Under the pieces are notes generated by a model. That model had not been told where the DNA came from and searched no databases. It worked only from the letters and a program-made list of their open reading frames with translations. Positions 8,989 to 17,197 of a stretch of DNA of 64,000 nt are shown here, in pieces; the first letter of the stretch is position 1, and each line of letters begins with the position of its first letter. Source of the DNA: Mesorhizobium prunaredense (lineage in GTDB: Bacteria > Pseudomonadota > Alphaproteobacteria > Rhizobiales > Rhizobiaceae); contig NZ_FTPD01000017.1 of assembly GCF_900156895.1 (NCBI RefSeq), positions 1 through 64,000 of the forward strand, in the 5' to 3' direction. The translations under genes and the position numbers were made by a program.

Positions 8989-9794
8989 TGAACCTGCCTA
9001 TCGGGAAATCCCACATGACGAACGTAGAAGAAATAAGAGAGATCTTGGCCTCAAGCCAAAACCGCAGTTTTCCATTCCACATGACCGAGTTCGGATTAGA
9101 TTTGGTTGTGCAGGAAGGGGTGTTTCCTCCAGAAGAGTTCGTTGGCTGGCGATGGGCGACTGAGAATTTCCCCCCGGTTCATGGACTAGAGGTCCTAGAA
9201 ATCGGGTGCGGGTTTGGTCTGCCTGGCCTGCACCTCGCGAGAGCGGGGGCCAGATCTGTGACGTCCGTTGATATAAACGCCCGCGCAGTCGCCAACACGA
9301 TTGAAAATGCCGCCCGAAACAACATCTCTAACCTTGAAGCTTTCGAAAGCGACGTTTTCTCTAATGTGCGGCCCAAGCGACGGTTCGATATCATTTTCTG
9401 GAATTTTCCCAGCCGGTTCGCCCCGGACGACTATGAACATGAAAACGATCTTGAACGTGGGATAATCGACGCTGGATACGCTTTGCTACGGAGATTCTTA
9501 TCAGAGGGGCCGGAGTGGCTTACGAACGATGGCCGGATAATCATGGCCTTCGGTAGCGACGCCCGCGATGACATTCTTTCACAGATTGTACGCGAAAACC
9601 GGCTTGAAGCATCTATACTAGTTCAGGGATCGCGGCAGGCTCGGACAGCGACATATCGGCTTGTGCAAGTCCGTAAGGGTCACGAAGAGCCATATAGTCG
9701 GTTCAGCCAGTCTCGGGTACTCACCGAGCGCGACTCGGGGGCTATATCCGGCCGGCGTCACCAAAGTTTCGATAGCACCAGTCCCTATCGGTAA
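8988..9794 (+). CDS. Class I SAM-dependent methyltransferase (PrmC/RsmC-like motif IV)
   Basis: Up to 268 residues; start at 8988 overlaps the previous stop (TGATG), and 9015 is an alternative. The SAM site is VLEIGCGFGLPG (residues 69-80) with SVDIN near 93. Motif IV reads FWNFPSRF (137-144), resembling the NPPY/NLPF motif of methyltransferases that act on nitrogen, such as PrmC-type enzymes, so an N-methylation of an amine is a reasonable guess. The last 40 residues, rich in Arg and Ser, overlap the aminotransferase reading frame by about 130 bases and may be an artefact of a lost stop after LVQVRKG. Fifth gene of the operon. Confidence 0.8.
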   Translation: MNLPIGKSHMTNVEEIREILASSQNRSFPFHMTEFGLDLVVQEGVFPPEEFVGWRWATENFPPVHGLEVLEIGCGFGLPGLHLARAGARSVTSVDINARAVANTIENAARNNISNLEAFESDVFSNVRPKRRFDIIFWNFPSRFAPDDYEHENDLERGIIDAGYALLRRFLSEGPEWLTNDGRIIMAFGSDARDDILSQIVRENRLEASILVQGSRQARTATYRLVQVRKGHEEPYSRFSQSRVLTERDSGAISGRRHQSFDSTSPYR

Positions 9795-11046
9795 GAGAAA
9801 CGAAAATCTGTCCATCTACGCGCATGCGGGAGAAGGCGCACGCATACAAGATGCCGACGGGAACAGCTATGTTGATTTTCACAACAATTTTTCGACCTTG
9901 ATCCACGGACATCGGCACCCGGCAACCATCGCAGCTATTGCTTCTCAACTGGAGCGCGGCACTTGTTTGGCAATCCGACGGTAGCTGACATCGATCTCGC
10001 ACAGGCGATTTGCGAGCGCATTCCCGCCATCGAGCGTGTTCGCTTTTTGAACAGTGGGACTGAAGCATTAATGTTCGCGATAGAGGCGGCCAGAGCCATG
10101 ACCGGCCGCACTCGGCTAGCAAAGCTCGAGGGAGCTTTTCATGGTACTTACGATTGGGCTGAGGTGAGCGCGCGCAGCAGCCCTAACAATTGGGGAGGTG
10201 ACTACCCGAAATCAAATCCACCGTATCGCAACACGCCCCCGCATGTATGCGAGGAAGTCGTCGTTTTGCCACTCGACGACACCGCACGATCGAAGACCAT
10301 TATCGAGCAGCATGGTTCCGACCTCGCCTGCATTGTTGTCGATGTGCTTCCCTGCGCCGCGGGCATGATCCCGCTCAACCCCGACTACTTGACCATGCTA
10401 CAGGACACTGCGAGAAGGCATGGGATTTTGTTGATTAGCGACGAGGTTGTGTCCTTTCGAGTTCACTACCACGGTGCTTCTGCAGCGAGAGGTTTCCACC
10501 CTGATCTCGTAACATTGGGCAAGGTGGTAGGCGGCGGATTACCCATCGGGGTGGTAGGCGGGACCTCCGCGACCATGGAAGCCTTCGCTCCCCACGATAG
10601 TGCGACAGTACCTCAAGGTGGAACGTTTTCAGCGAACCCACTCACGATGGCCGCCGGTCGCGCTGCACTTGCCGCGCTGACGGTGGGCGAAATTGACCGG
10701 ATCAACGAACTTGGTAACTACCTCCGTCAACAAGCGGAGGAGTTTGCCTCCCAGGCGGGCGTGGCTATCACGGTGCAAGGGGCCGGATCGCTGTTTCGAT
10801 TCCATGCAAAGCAGCACCGGCCATTGTCGTATCGCGAAGCCCATCATGATATCGCGGAAAGCGAGGCTCTGCGACGACTGCACGCCGGGATGCTTGAACG
10901 CGGCATTTATGTAGCGGCCCCTTTCTGGGGGGGGTATTTCGACTTCAGTGACAAAACTTCACGTCGACGATTTCCTCGATGCCTTCCGCGCATGTCTCCG
11001 CGAAACTCCCGATCTCAAGAGACTCGATCGGAGAACTGCCACATGA
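9661..11046 (+). pseudogene. Class III aminotransferase (GSA-aminomutase-like), two homopolymer frameshifts
   Basis: Three consecutive frames encode one aminotransferase of about 455 residues. The first gives RGLYPAGVTKVSIAP and HAGEGARIQDADGNSYVDF; the second gives FLNSGTEALMFAIEAAR, the cofactor segment LLISDEVVSFRV and the PLP-lysine stretch VTLGKVVGGGLPIG; the third gives the C-terminus DDFLDAFRACLRETPDLKRL. The frame breaks at a T run near 9966 (TGTTTGG where TGTTTTGG would keep the frame) and at a run of eight G near 10927 (seven would keep it). Everything else is well conserved, so both breaks could be sequencing errors or slipping sites. Start uncertain (TTG 9661 or downstream). With the alcohol dehydrogenase that follows it suggests oxidation then amination. 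Confidence 0.8.
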
Positions 11047-11510
11047 GCGAAACCACGTCGCCACCGGAATCGGAGATCGCCCTGTTCAGCTTGCTAGTCT
11101 GCGACCTCACCGCGTTCGATGACTTTGACACTCAGCTGCTCGCCCTCAATCTGTCCACTTTAAGAGCGGAAAGAGCTGCCGTGGGCGATATTGATCAATT
11201 GCTCAGCGCATACAGTATGCTACGGGCAGAATCCGCTCCGGGCGATGTTGCGTACCGTTGCCAAGCACTTCGCAGCAACGGAGACTTTGAGGAAACGCTC
11301 AAGCAGATCCTCTATCTTCTTTATTTGGGATCGATTCGCGTCAACGGACACTGGAAACGTTGCGGTTGGAGGCAGCATGAAGACGCGCTCGTTTGGAAGG
11401 CGCTTGGCGTTCATTCCCCTATGACCCGGGGGGAGGGTGAGTTTGGCGATTGGGCCGATAGACCGCGACACCGGGCTCGGACGGACCAGCGGAACGAGCG
11501 ACTGGCGTGA
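11043..11510 (+). CDS. Small subunit of FAD-dependent alcohol/sugar dehydrogenase
   Basis: A 155-residue protein resembling the small (gamma) subunit of fructose, sorbitol and gluconate-2-dehydrogenase complexes. Typical points are the N-terminal FSLLVCDLTAFDDFDTQLLA, the central FEETLKQILYLLYLGSIRV and the C-terminal VWKALGVHSP followed by GEFGDWADRP, where the family has a GAHPPG...GSWA pattern. Most relatives carry a twin-arginine signal that exports the complex; none is seen here, so the enzyme is probably cytoplasmic. It overlaps the aminotransferase stop by ATGA and the GMC gene by GTGA. It should help fold or stabilise the GMC subunit. Confidence 0.7.
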   Translation: MSETTSPPESEIALFSLLVCDLTAFDDFDTQLLALNLSTLRAERAAVGDIDQLLSAYSMLRAESAPGDVAYRCQALRSNGDFEETLKQILYLLYLGSIRVNGHWKRCGWRQHEDALVWKALGVHSPMTRGEGEFGDWADRPRHRARTDQRNERLA

Positions 11511-13219
11511 GCATTGACCTCCGCGACGTCGCGATAATCGGATCTGGATTCGCAGGCTCCCTGATCGCAAGTTCATTGGCTGAAGCGGGCATGGATGTTG
11601 TGCTGATCGAAGCTGGCTTGCCAATCGAAGACGAGAGGCACGTCAGGCAATGGCGACGCGAGATATTTGCCAACTCAGATGAAGCCGAAATCTTCGCCCC
11701 ATATGCGGACCTCCTTGCCCCACAAGATAGGGAATACAAATCCGAATATTACGTCCAAGAGGCTACTGGAGCCGACCGTTTCGAAGGTCAGTATCTGCGC
11801 GTTGCTGGTGGAACAGGCCTTGCCTGGTTAGGGACAGCGTTGCGTATGTGCCCGAACGACTTTCGGATGCAGACGACATATGGCCGGGGGCGAGACTGGC
11901 CAATCACTTATGCGGACTTGGAGCCATGGTACTGCTTGGCTGAAGAAGCAACTGGAGTGGCCGGCAGCCCGGAAGCCGACGTCTCCTTGAATTCATCGAG
12001 AAGCAAGCCCTTCCCCATGCCAGCTATACCGCAAAGCTACGCTGATCAATACGCAATTGCTCGGATCAAGGGCCTGCAATTTGCTTCTCAGGAAATCCGT
12101 ATTGTGCCTACTCCTCAAGCCCGTAACTCAATTGACGGGTATAACGGCCGGCCACTTTGTGAAGGGTATTCGTCCTGCGTGCCACTTTGCCCAATAGGCG
12201 CAAAATACGATCCTTTAGTACATTTACGACGCGCACTATTGAATGGAGCGGAACTGCTTGTGGGCGCGGTCGTCTCGAAACTGGACGCGTCCAGCGACGG
12301 CCGGATAACTACCGCTTGGTTCGAGCACAGCGACGGCTCGACCGGAAGCCTCCAAGCCCGCGTGTTCGTATTGGCTGCGAATGGGATAGAGACGCCGAAG
12401 TTGCTGATGCAGTCCAATCATCAATCTGCCGCTGGACTGGCGAATGAGAGTGGTCTGGTCGGATGTAATCTTATGGATCATGCTGAGAAGCACTCCTGGG
12501 CTCTCGTTCCTGATCCGATTTTTCCTTACAGAGGGCCACAATCTACATCGGGGATTGAAATTCTGCGTGACGGGCCATTTCGGAAAGATCGAGCAGCATT
12601 TCGGACCGCGCTGCGCAATGACGGCTGGCGCAACGTTAATGGCGCCCCGTATGGTGAAGGAGCTTTATCATCCGCTGCGGTCGGAGGGACGTTAGTTGGT
12701 TTGGTCGACCAGCAGGGTCTTATCGGTGAGGATTTGTTCAATGCGGTCCACCGCATAGGAATTCGACAATTTGCACTGCAAAGCATTGTTGAAATACTTC
12801 CAAATCCGTCTAACCGGATTACGCTCTCCTCGGAGAAAGACGGCCTTGGCTTGCCTCGTCCGGAAATTCATTTCCGGCTCGACAAATACAGCCGCGATGG
12901 GATCGCGGCCGCAGCACGCCTTCATCGAGAGATCTTTCGCGCGTTACGCTGCGACCAAATGGAGTGCGGCATTCATTTGCAAGACGATAGAACTGCGTCG
13001 GATGCCGGTGGCAGCCATATTATGGGCACTACTGTCATGGGAAACGATCCAAAGACGTCGATCGTAGACGCGAATTGCATGGCACATTCCCACAAGAACC
13101 TTTTGGTTGCCAGCAGCGCAGTTTTTCCGACAGGAGCAGCGGCAAATCCGACGTTGACAGTATGCGCACTTTCCCTTCGGCTCGCCGAATATCTCAAAGA
13201 GACAATGCATGCGCGTTAG
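11507..13219 (+). CDS. GMC-family FAD-dependent oxidoreductase (large subunit)
   Basis: A 570-residue GMC oxidoreductase. The N-terminus has the dinucleotide-binding motif IIGSGFAGS (residues 9-17) and an FAD-binding VLIEAG; LRVAGGTGLAWLG follows near 100. The C-terminal GMC domain has GSHIMGTTVMG with the active-site histidine and the closing HKNLLVASSAVFPTGAAANP segment with the catalytic Asn. It oxidises an alcohol to a ketone or aldehyde with electrons passing to an acceptor; no cytochrome c subunit gene is present. Start is GTG coupled to the small subunit. It is the last gene of the operon and ends where an IS66 remnant begins. Confidence 0.88.
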   Translation: MSIDLRDVAIIGSGFAGSLIASSLAEAGMDVVLIEAGLPIEDERHVRQWRREIFANSDEAEIFAPYADLLAPQDREYKSEYYVQEATGADRFEGQYLRVAGGTGLAWLGTALRMCPNDFRMQTTYGRGRDWPITYADLEPWYCLAEEATGVAGSPEADVSLNSSRSKPFPMPAIPQSYADQYAIARIKGLQFASQEIRIVPTPQARNSIDGYNGRPLCEGYSSCVPLCPIGAKYDPLVHLRRALLNGAELLVGAVVSKLDASSDGRITTAWFEHSDGSTGSLQARVFVLAANGIETPKLLMQSNHQSAAGLANESGLVGCNLMDHAEKHSWALVPDPIFPYRGPQSTSGIEILRDGPFRKDRAAFRTALRNDGWRNVNGAPYGEGALSSAAVGGTLVGLVDQQGLIGEDLFNAVHRIGIRQFALQSIVEILPNPSNRITLSSEKDGLGLPRPEIHFRLDKYSRDGIAAAARLHREIFRALRCDQMECGIHLQDDRTASDAGGSHIMGTTVMGNDPKTSIVDANCMAHSHKNLLVASSAVFPTGAAANPTLTVCALSLRLAEYLKETMHAR

Positions 13220-13953
13220 CCATGGTCGCCGTTCTTCCCTTTTGGGTCGATGTCGTTCAGGCGGCAGGTGGTGATGGATGTCAGCATGACGGCAGCCCGG
13301 TCGGCGCCGCGCTGGCTCCCGGCAAATGTCCACGCACCCCTTCCCAGGGCCACACCTCTCAATGCCCTTTCTGCGGCATTGTTGGTCAAGCACATTCTGC
13401 CGTCATCGATGAAGCGGGCAAAGTCATCCCAGCGCGAGAGCATGTAGTTGATCGGCTTGAGGACATCGGAGGAGCGCGAGAAGGTATCGCGCTCGTGGAG
13501 CAACCACTCGTGCATGTCATCGAAGAGCGGCTTGCTCTTTTCCTGCCGCACGGCACGCCGCTCGTCAGCGCGGCGGCCGTTGATGGCGCGCTCGATGTCG
13601 AAGAGCGCGTCGATGCGCTTGACCGCCTCCAGCGCCGTCGGGGAGATCGGTTTGCCATTCCTCTTGCCCTCGCGGGCATTTTTCTCGACGTCGGCCAGTT
13701 CGAAGAATCCCCTGCGCGCATGCGCAAAACAGAATGCGGGCGTGATCGGCAGCTCTTTCCGCTTCGGAACGAAGAGCGGATTGAAGCCGCTATAACAGTC
13801 GACCTGCAGGATGCCGCCGAACCGGGCCAGATGTTTTTGTGGGTGCTCACCTCGTCGGTCGCTCGAGGCGTAATAGACCGCCGCCGCCGGCGCGGCGCCG
13901 CCGAACGGCTGATCGTGGCGCACATACGTCCAGATACGACCGAGGTCGTGTAA
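13216..13953 (-). pseudogene. IS66 transposase (TnpC) C-terminal remnant
   Basis: The minus strand carries about 240 residues of an IS66-type TnpC: VRHDQPFGGAAPAAAVYY, LQVDCYSGFNPLF, FCFAHARRGFFELADV, ALEAVKRIDALFDIERAING, MCLTNNAAERALRG and a final MLTSITTCRLNDIDP. Both ends are missing: it starts inside the GRIWTYVRHD segment and the last residues diverge after NDIDPK, just where the GMC gene stops. TnpA and TnpB of the element are absent. Confidence 0.85.
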
Positions 13954-14040
13954 AAACGCGATTGCAGATTGCGTATGACGGCCGCTGTTTCGCTGTTTCG
14001 AGCGTGGCAGCGATGAGGCCGCTGGCGGTCGGGGGCGTGA

Positions 14041-14350
14041 TCAGGCGGCGATTGCCGTCATCAGCGGCTTGACGCCGAAGATGTTGATCATGCGCTTCAT
14101 GTTGTAGGCGAGCACCTGCAAGCTCATCTCGGTTCTGACCTGTTCCAGGGTCTTTGTCAGGAAATGGGTGCTGCCCATCCACGCCTTCAGCGTTCCGAAC
14201 GGGTGCTCGACGGTCTGCCGGCGGATGGTCATGGCATCCGGCATGCGATCGAGCCTGTCCTGCATCTTGTCGAGGACGCCTTCGTGTTGCCAGCGCTTCA
14301 GGCGCTTGTGCTTGTCGGGCGTGCATCTGGGTTTGAGCGCGCAGGACGCG
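14041..14350 (-). pseudogene. IS1182-type transposase, C-terminal fragment
   Basis: The minus-strand frame reads LKRWQHEGVLDKMQDRLDRM, TVEHPFGTLKAWMGSTHFLT and VLAYNMKRMINIFGVKPLM, the C-terminal third of an IS1182/IS5-group transposase with the E of its DDE triad in the TVEHPFG segment. The N-terminal two thirds are missing; at about 14350 the sequence switches abruptly to a different gene fragment on the same strand. Confidence 0.75.
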
Positions 14351-14481
14351 CCCGAGCAAGTCCGGCGACTTGCTAAAATAGCGGGCGAACAGCGACACCT
14401 GTTGCAGATACGAAGCTGGGTGTTGAGCGCGAAGTTGCGCACCTGCATGTCCTCGCTCATGCGCTGGCGAAGTTGGGTCAT
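14351..14481 (-). pseudogene. Tyrosine recombinase N-terminal fragment
   Basis: Begins with MTQLRQRMSEDMQVRNFALN and continues, after a one-base deletion, as SYLQQVSLFARYFSKSPDLL, the N-terminal core-binding region of XerC/D-like recombinases found with rhizobial and IS91-type elements. It is cut at about 14351, where IS1182 sequence begins in frame, so the two fragments read as a chimeric frame of about 145 codons. Confidence 0.7.
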
Positions 14482-14649
14482 GACAAAACTCCTCCTTTTG
14501 TCTGATGGAATGGGCTGCAAGCAGCCACTCCATGCTGACGCAGTCGGAGCTTGTTGTGGACACATGACCAGCACGACAGACGACGCGATCAGATCACGCT
14601 GTCGGCACTCACCCTCCTTGCCGCTCCGCATTCGCGGAGCGGGTTAGTC

Positions 14650-14805
14650 CTAGTCAAGGAATGGAGAGGTGCGCATTACTTGATGTATGGCTTGACGTAC
14701 GATGCTGGCAGTTGCCCTCTTGCGTGATCGGGCCGCCGGCATCGATGCCATGACCTGAAAAACCTGCTTGGCGATATCCAGACGGATTGTAGTAAACTTC
14801 TCCAT
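14650..14805 (-). pseudogene. IS110 transposase N-terminal remnant
   Basis: MEKFTTIRLDIAKQVFQV is the start of an IS110-family transposase, including the first catalytic Asp region (LDIAK). The sequence degenerates after about 20 codons. Only the 5' end survives. Confidence 0.6.
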
Positions 14806-14879
14806 GGACGGCTCTCCCTCATGTGACTTGCGGCGGCCACAGTATGGCACTTCGATGCCGGAGCGGAGGCCGTCCATAC

Positions 14880-16160
14880 CATCAGGTCACGCCGCTTGTT
14901 CGTAGCGCCCGCACGGTTCCATCCTTTTGTGTGGGCTTTCAACATTTCTTGTCCAGCTTCGGACAAAGAAGATTGCGAATTTCTTCCGTCGACGCCTCCT
15001 CAGTGCAAAAGTCGTGTGGCTCCCTAGCCTTAAGTCAAATGGCGCGGTGCTTGCTTCAGAGAAAGCACGTACAAGGCTGGGAGCAAGACCATTGCTGATT
15101 CCGCGAAACTCCTTACACGCGCACGAGGAGAGCGTCGCGACTTTCGTTGAACCTCGGCACATGGTCGACTCCCGGAGTTTATCGTCGGCAGCTGCATTGC
15201 GCTTGGCTGGGCGGAGAGGGCCGACGCGCCAACGCGTGGTGCTCGCCGAATTGCCGTCGACTGGTCCTCATCAGCATGTGCGTGCCGAAAAAGTCCGTGG
15301 AAGGCTTACGCAAGCCGAGATCGGCGTCTCGCGAGCAATCCTCCACAACGCGCTGAACCAGTATCCTGAATCGGGAGTTTTGGGCGTTCTCACAGTTGAC
15401 GCATCATACGCCTATTTCGGTACGGACACTTGCGATCACCATCACCTTTTTCCTCAACATCAATGTGCATTAAAGCGCCACAAGAGTAGAAGGCCGGCCC
15501 GAGCCGCCCGAATACACTTAGATCAGCCAACCGACCTGATCATTCGGATGGCAAAGACGAGGAGGAGCCAAGACGTCGCCAACATCCGGATGGCAAAGAG
15601 GAGGGGCCGCAAGAGCTTGCTATACCCAGGTCACCTGTGTCAGTGCCAAGCGCGGCGTCCTGTTCTCGCTGCCCCTCGCCTTCACCCGATCTGCTCGTTC
15701 TATGAACGGCCAATTTTGAAAGGCCCCCTGGGGAGTTTCGAGAAGGAGGGAATTGACGCGGCCTACTGCGTGTTCGACCACGACGCCTCCGTCGTCAGCG
15801 CATGGTCAAACCTTTGCGTCTGCGGGATGTCAAGCTTATCCCGGACGGCTCAGGCGAGATCACGTGCAAGTTGGGCATCGAGCGGTGGATTCGGTATGCG
15901 GCCGTGGTGCCACGCCGCCGTGATCAATGATTGAGCAATTGTGTTTCTCAGACGGCAGCGAGAGCAACCCCTATAGGGTGTCGTCGCCGCAAAACGTTCT
16001 TGAAACGTCCAAGACCCGTTAAACCTGAGGCCGACAAAGCAGCCATTCTCGTAATTACCACTGCCTCGAAAGTCGACGAATTACACCCGCTGGATTTGCT
16101 GGACCTGCGCTTGGCGATCCCATGCGGCATCTTGTGCTGGATATTGGAGCAACGTTCGGA
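14880..16160. other. Unassigned region between IS debris and the E1 genes
   Basis: A plus-strand frame stays open from 14927 to 15934 (335 codons), but its product has no recognisable domain, has low-complexity Arg/Ser-rich stretches and lacks an RBS; I do not call it a gene. The region contains a short imperfect duplication of CGGATGGCAAAGA (near 15546 and 15588). It may be decayed transposon and gene sequence plus the promoter region of the E1 genes. Confidence 0.3.
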
Positions 16161-16162
16161 TC

Positions 16163-17197
16163 ATGCGGCTGAATGGTGATTATAGACTAGAAGCCTATCG
16201 GCGGATGCTTCGCATCCGTCGGTTCGAAGAAGAGGGTATTCGCCAATTTAACGGTGGCAAAATCCCTGGTCCCTTTCACTCGAGCGTGGGTCAGGAAGCC
16301 GCTATTGTGGGAGCATGTCTCGCGCTTCGGTACGATGACACGGTGACTGGAACGCACCGTTCGCACGGTCATCCCATCGGAAAGGGTGCTCATCTGAACG
16401 CTCTTATGGCCGAGCTTATGGGCAAGGAGGACGGCATTTGTAAGGGGCGTGGGGGATCGATGCATCTTGCAGATCGATCGGTCGGCATCATCAGTGAATC
16501 GGCCATTGTGGGGGGAGGCATCCCAATCGCGACGGGATGCGCGTTCGGCGCAAAAGTGCGGCGCATCGACCAGGTCACTCTCTGCTTTTTCGGCGACGGC
16601 GCGGTCAACCAGGGCACTTTCCACGAGTCTCTCAACATGGCCTCGCTGTGGAAGCTTCCCGTAATCTACGTTTGCGAGAACAACGGCTTCGCGATCACGA
16701 CGTCAGTAGCGCAAAGCCACGGGCAGCCCGACATCGCTCTGCGCGCAGCAGGCTACGGGATGCCGGGTGTGACCGTCGATGGGCAGGATGTGAGCGCCGT
16801 CTACACCACGACAGCGGAGGCGGTTACACGGGCGCGAGCGGGTGATGGCCCGACTCTCGTGGTTGCCAACACATATCGGTTCGATGAGCACGATTTCCGC
16901 TTGGTGATTCCGGGGGAGCCTTATCGATCGATTGAAGACGTCGAGGCTCACAAACGCGACCGCGATCCGATTTTGCTCTATCGCACTCGGCTCATCGAAG
17001 AAGGGGTAAACGACCAGAGCTTAAGAGCAATCGAGTACGAAGTCGCCAAAGCCGTCAAGCAGGCTGCAGAATTTGCGTTGTCCAGCCCCATGCCTCGGCC
17101 CGAAACTTTGCCCGACTACATGTTCAACTCGCCCCTCCCAGGACATTGCGGCCCCGCAGCTGGGCAGCACAGGATTGATCGACATGCAAACTGCTGA
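16163..17197 (+). CDS. 2-oxoacid dehydrogenase E1 component, alpha subunit (pyruvate/acetoin type)
   Basis: A 344-residue thiamine-diphosphate E1 alpha subunit. The substrate-side RIRRFEE motif lies near residue 18, GPFHSSVGQEA near 34, and the thiamine-diphosphate motif GDGAVNQGTFHES with ENN follows near 157-188. It decarboxylates a 2-oxoacid together with the beta subunit encoded next. Length and sequence fit the pyruvate or acetoin (AcoA-like) group. No E2 or E3 gene follows, so the complex must borrow those from elsewhere or the pair acts alone, for example as a carboligase. The last about 20 residues (HCGPAAGQHRIDRH) look unlike the family. Confidence 0.88.
   Translation: MRLNGDYRLEAYRRMLRIRRFEEEGIRQFNGGKIPGPFHSSVGQEAAIVGACLALRYDDTVTGTHRSHGHPIGKGAHLNALMAELMGKEDGICKGRGGSMHLADRSVGIISESAIVGGGIPIATGCAFGAKVRRIDQVTLCFFGDGAVNQGTFHESLNMASLWKLPVIYVCENNGFAITTSVAQSHGQPDIALRAAGYGMPGVTVDGQDVSAVYTTTAEAVTRARAGDGPTLVVANTYRFDEHDFRLVIPGEPYRSIEDVEAHKRDRDPILLYRTRLIEEGVNDQSLRAIEYEVAKAVKQAAEFALSSPMPRPETLPDYMFNSPLPGHCGPAAGQHRIDRHANC

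Noticed and set aside
5441..13219. Identification of the operon as the known rhizopine (mos) locus
   Set aside because: A DegT aminotransferase and NifA-type promoter fit, but a MosA-like aldolase and MosC transporter are absent and five other enzymes are present.
15803..15818. Possible sigma-54 promoter upstream of the E1 genes (TGGTCAAACCTTTGC)
   Set aside because: The GG/GC spacing is right, but the CACG part is missing, no TGT-N10-ACA lies nearby and it is about 340 bases from the gene.
14927..15934. 335-codon open frame on the plus strand
   Set aside because: No RBS, no domain, low-complexity Arg/Ser composition and position in IS debris; probably a chance frame in GC-rich sequence.
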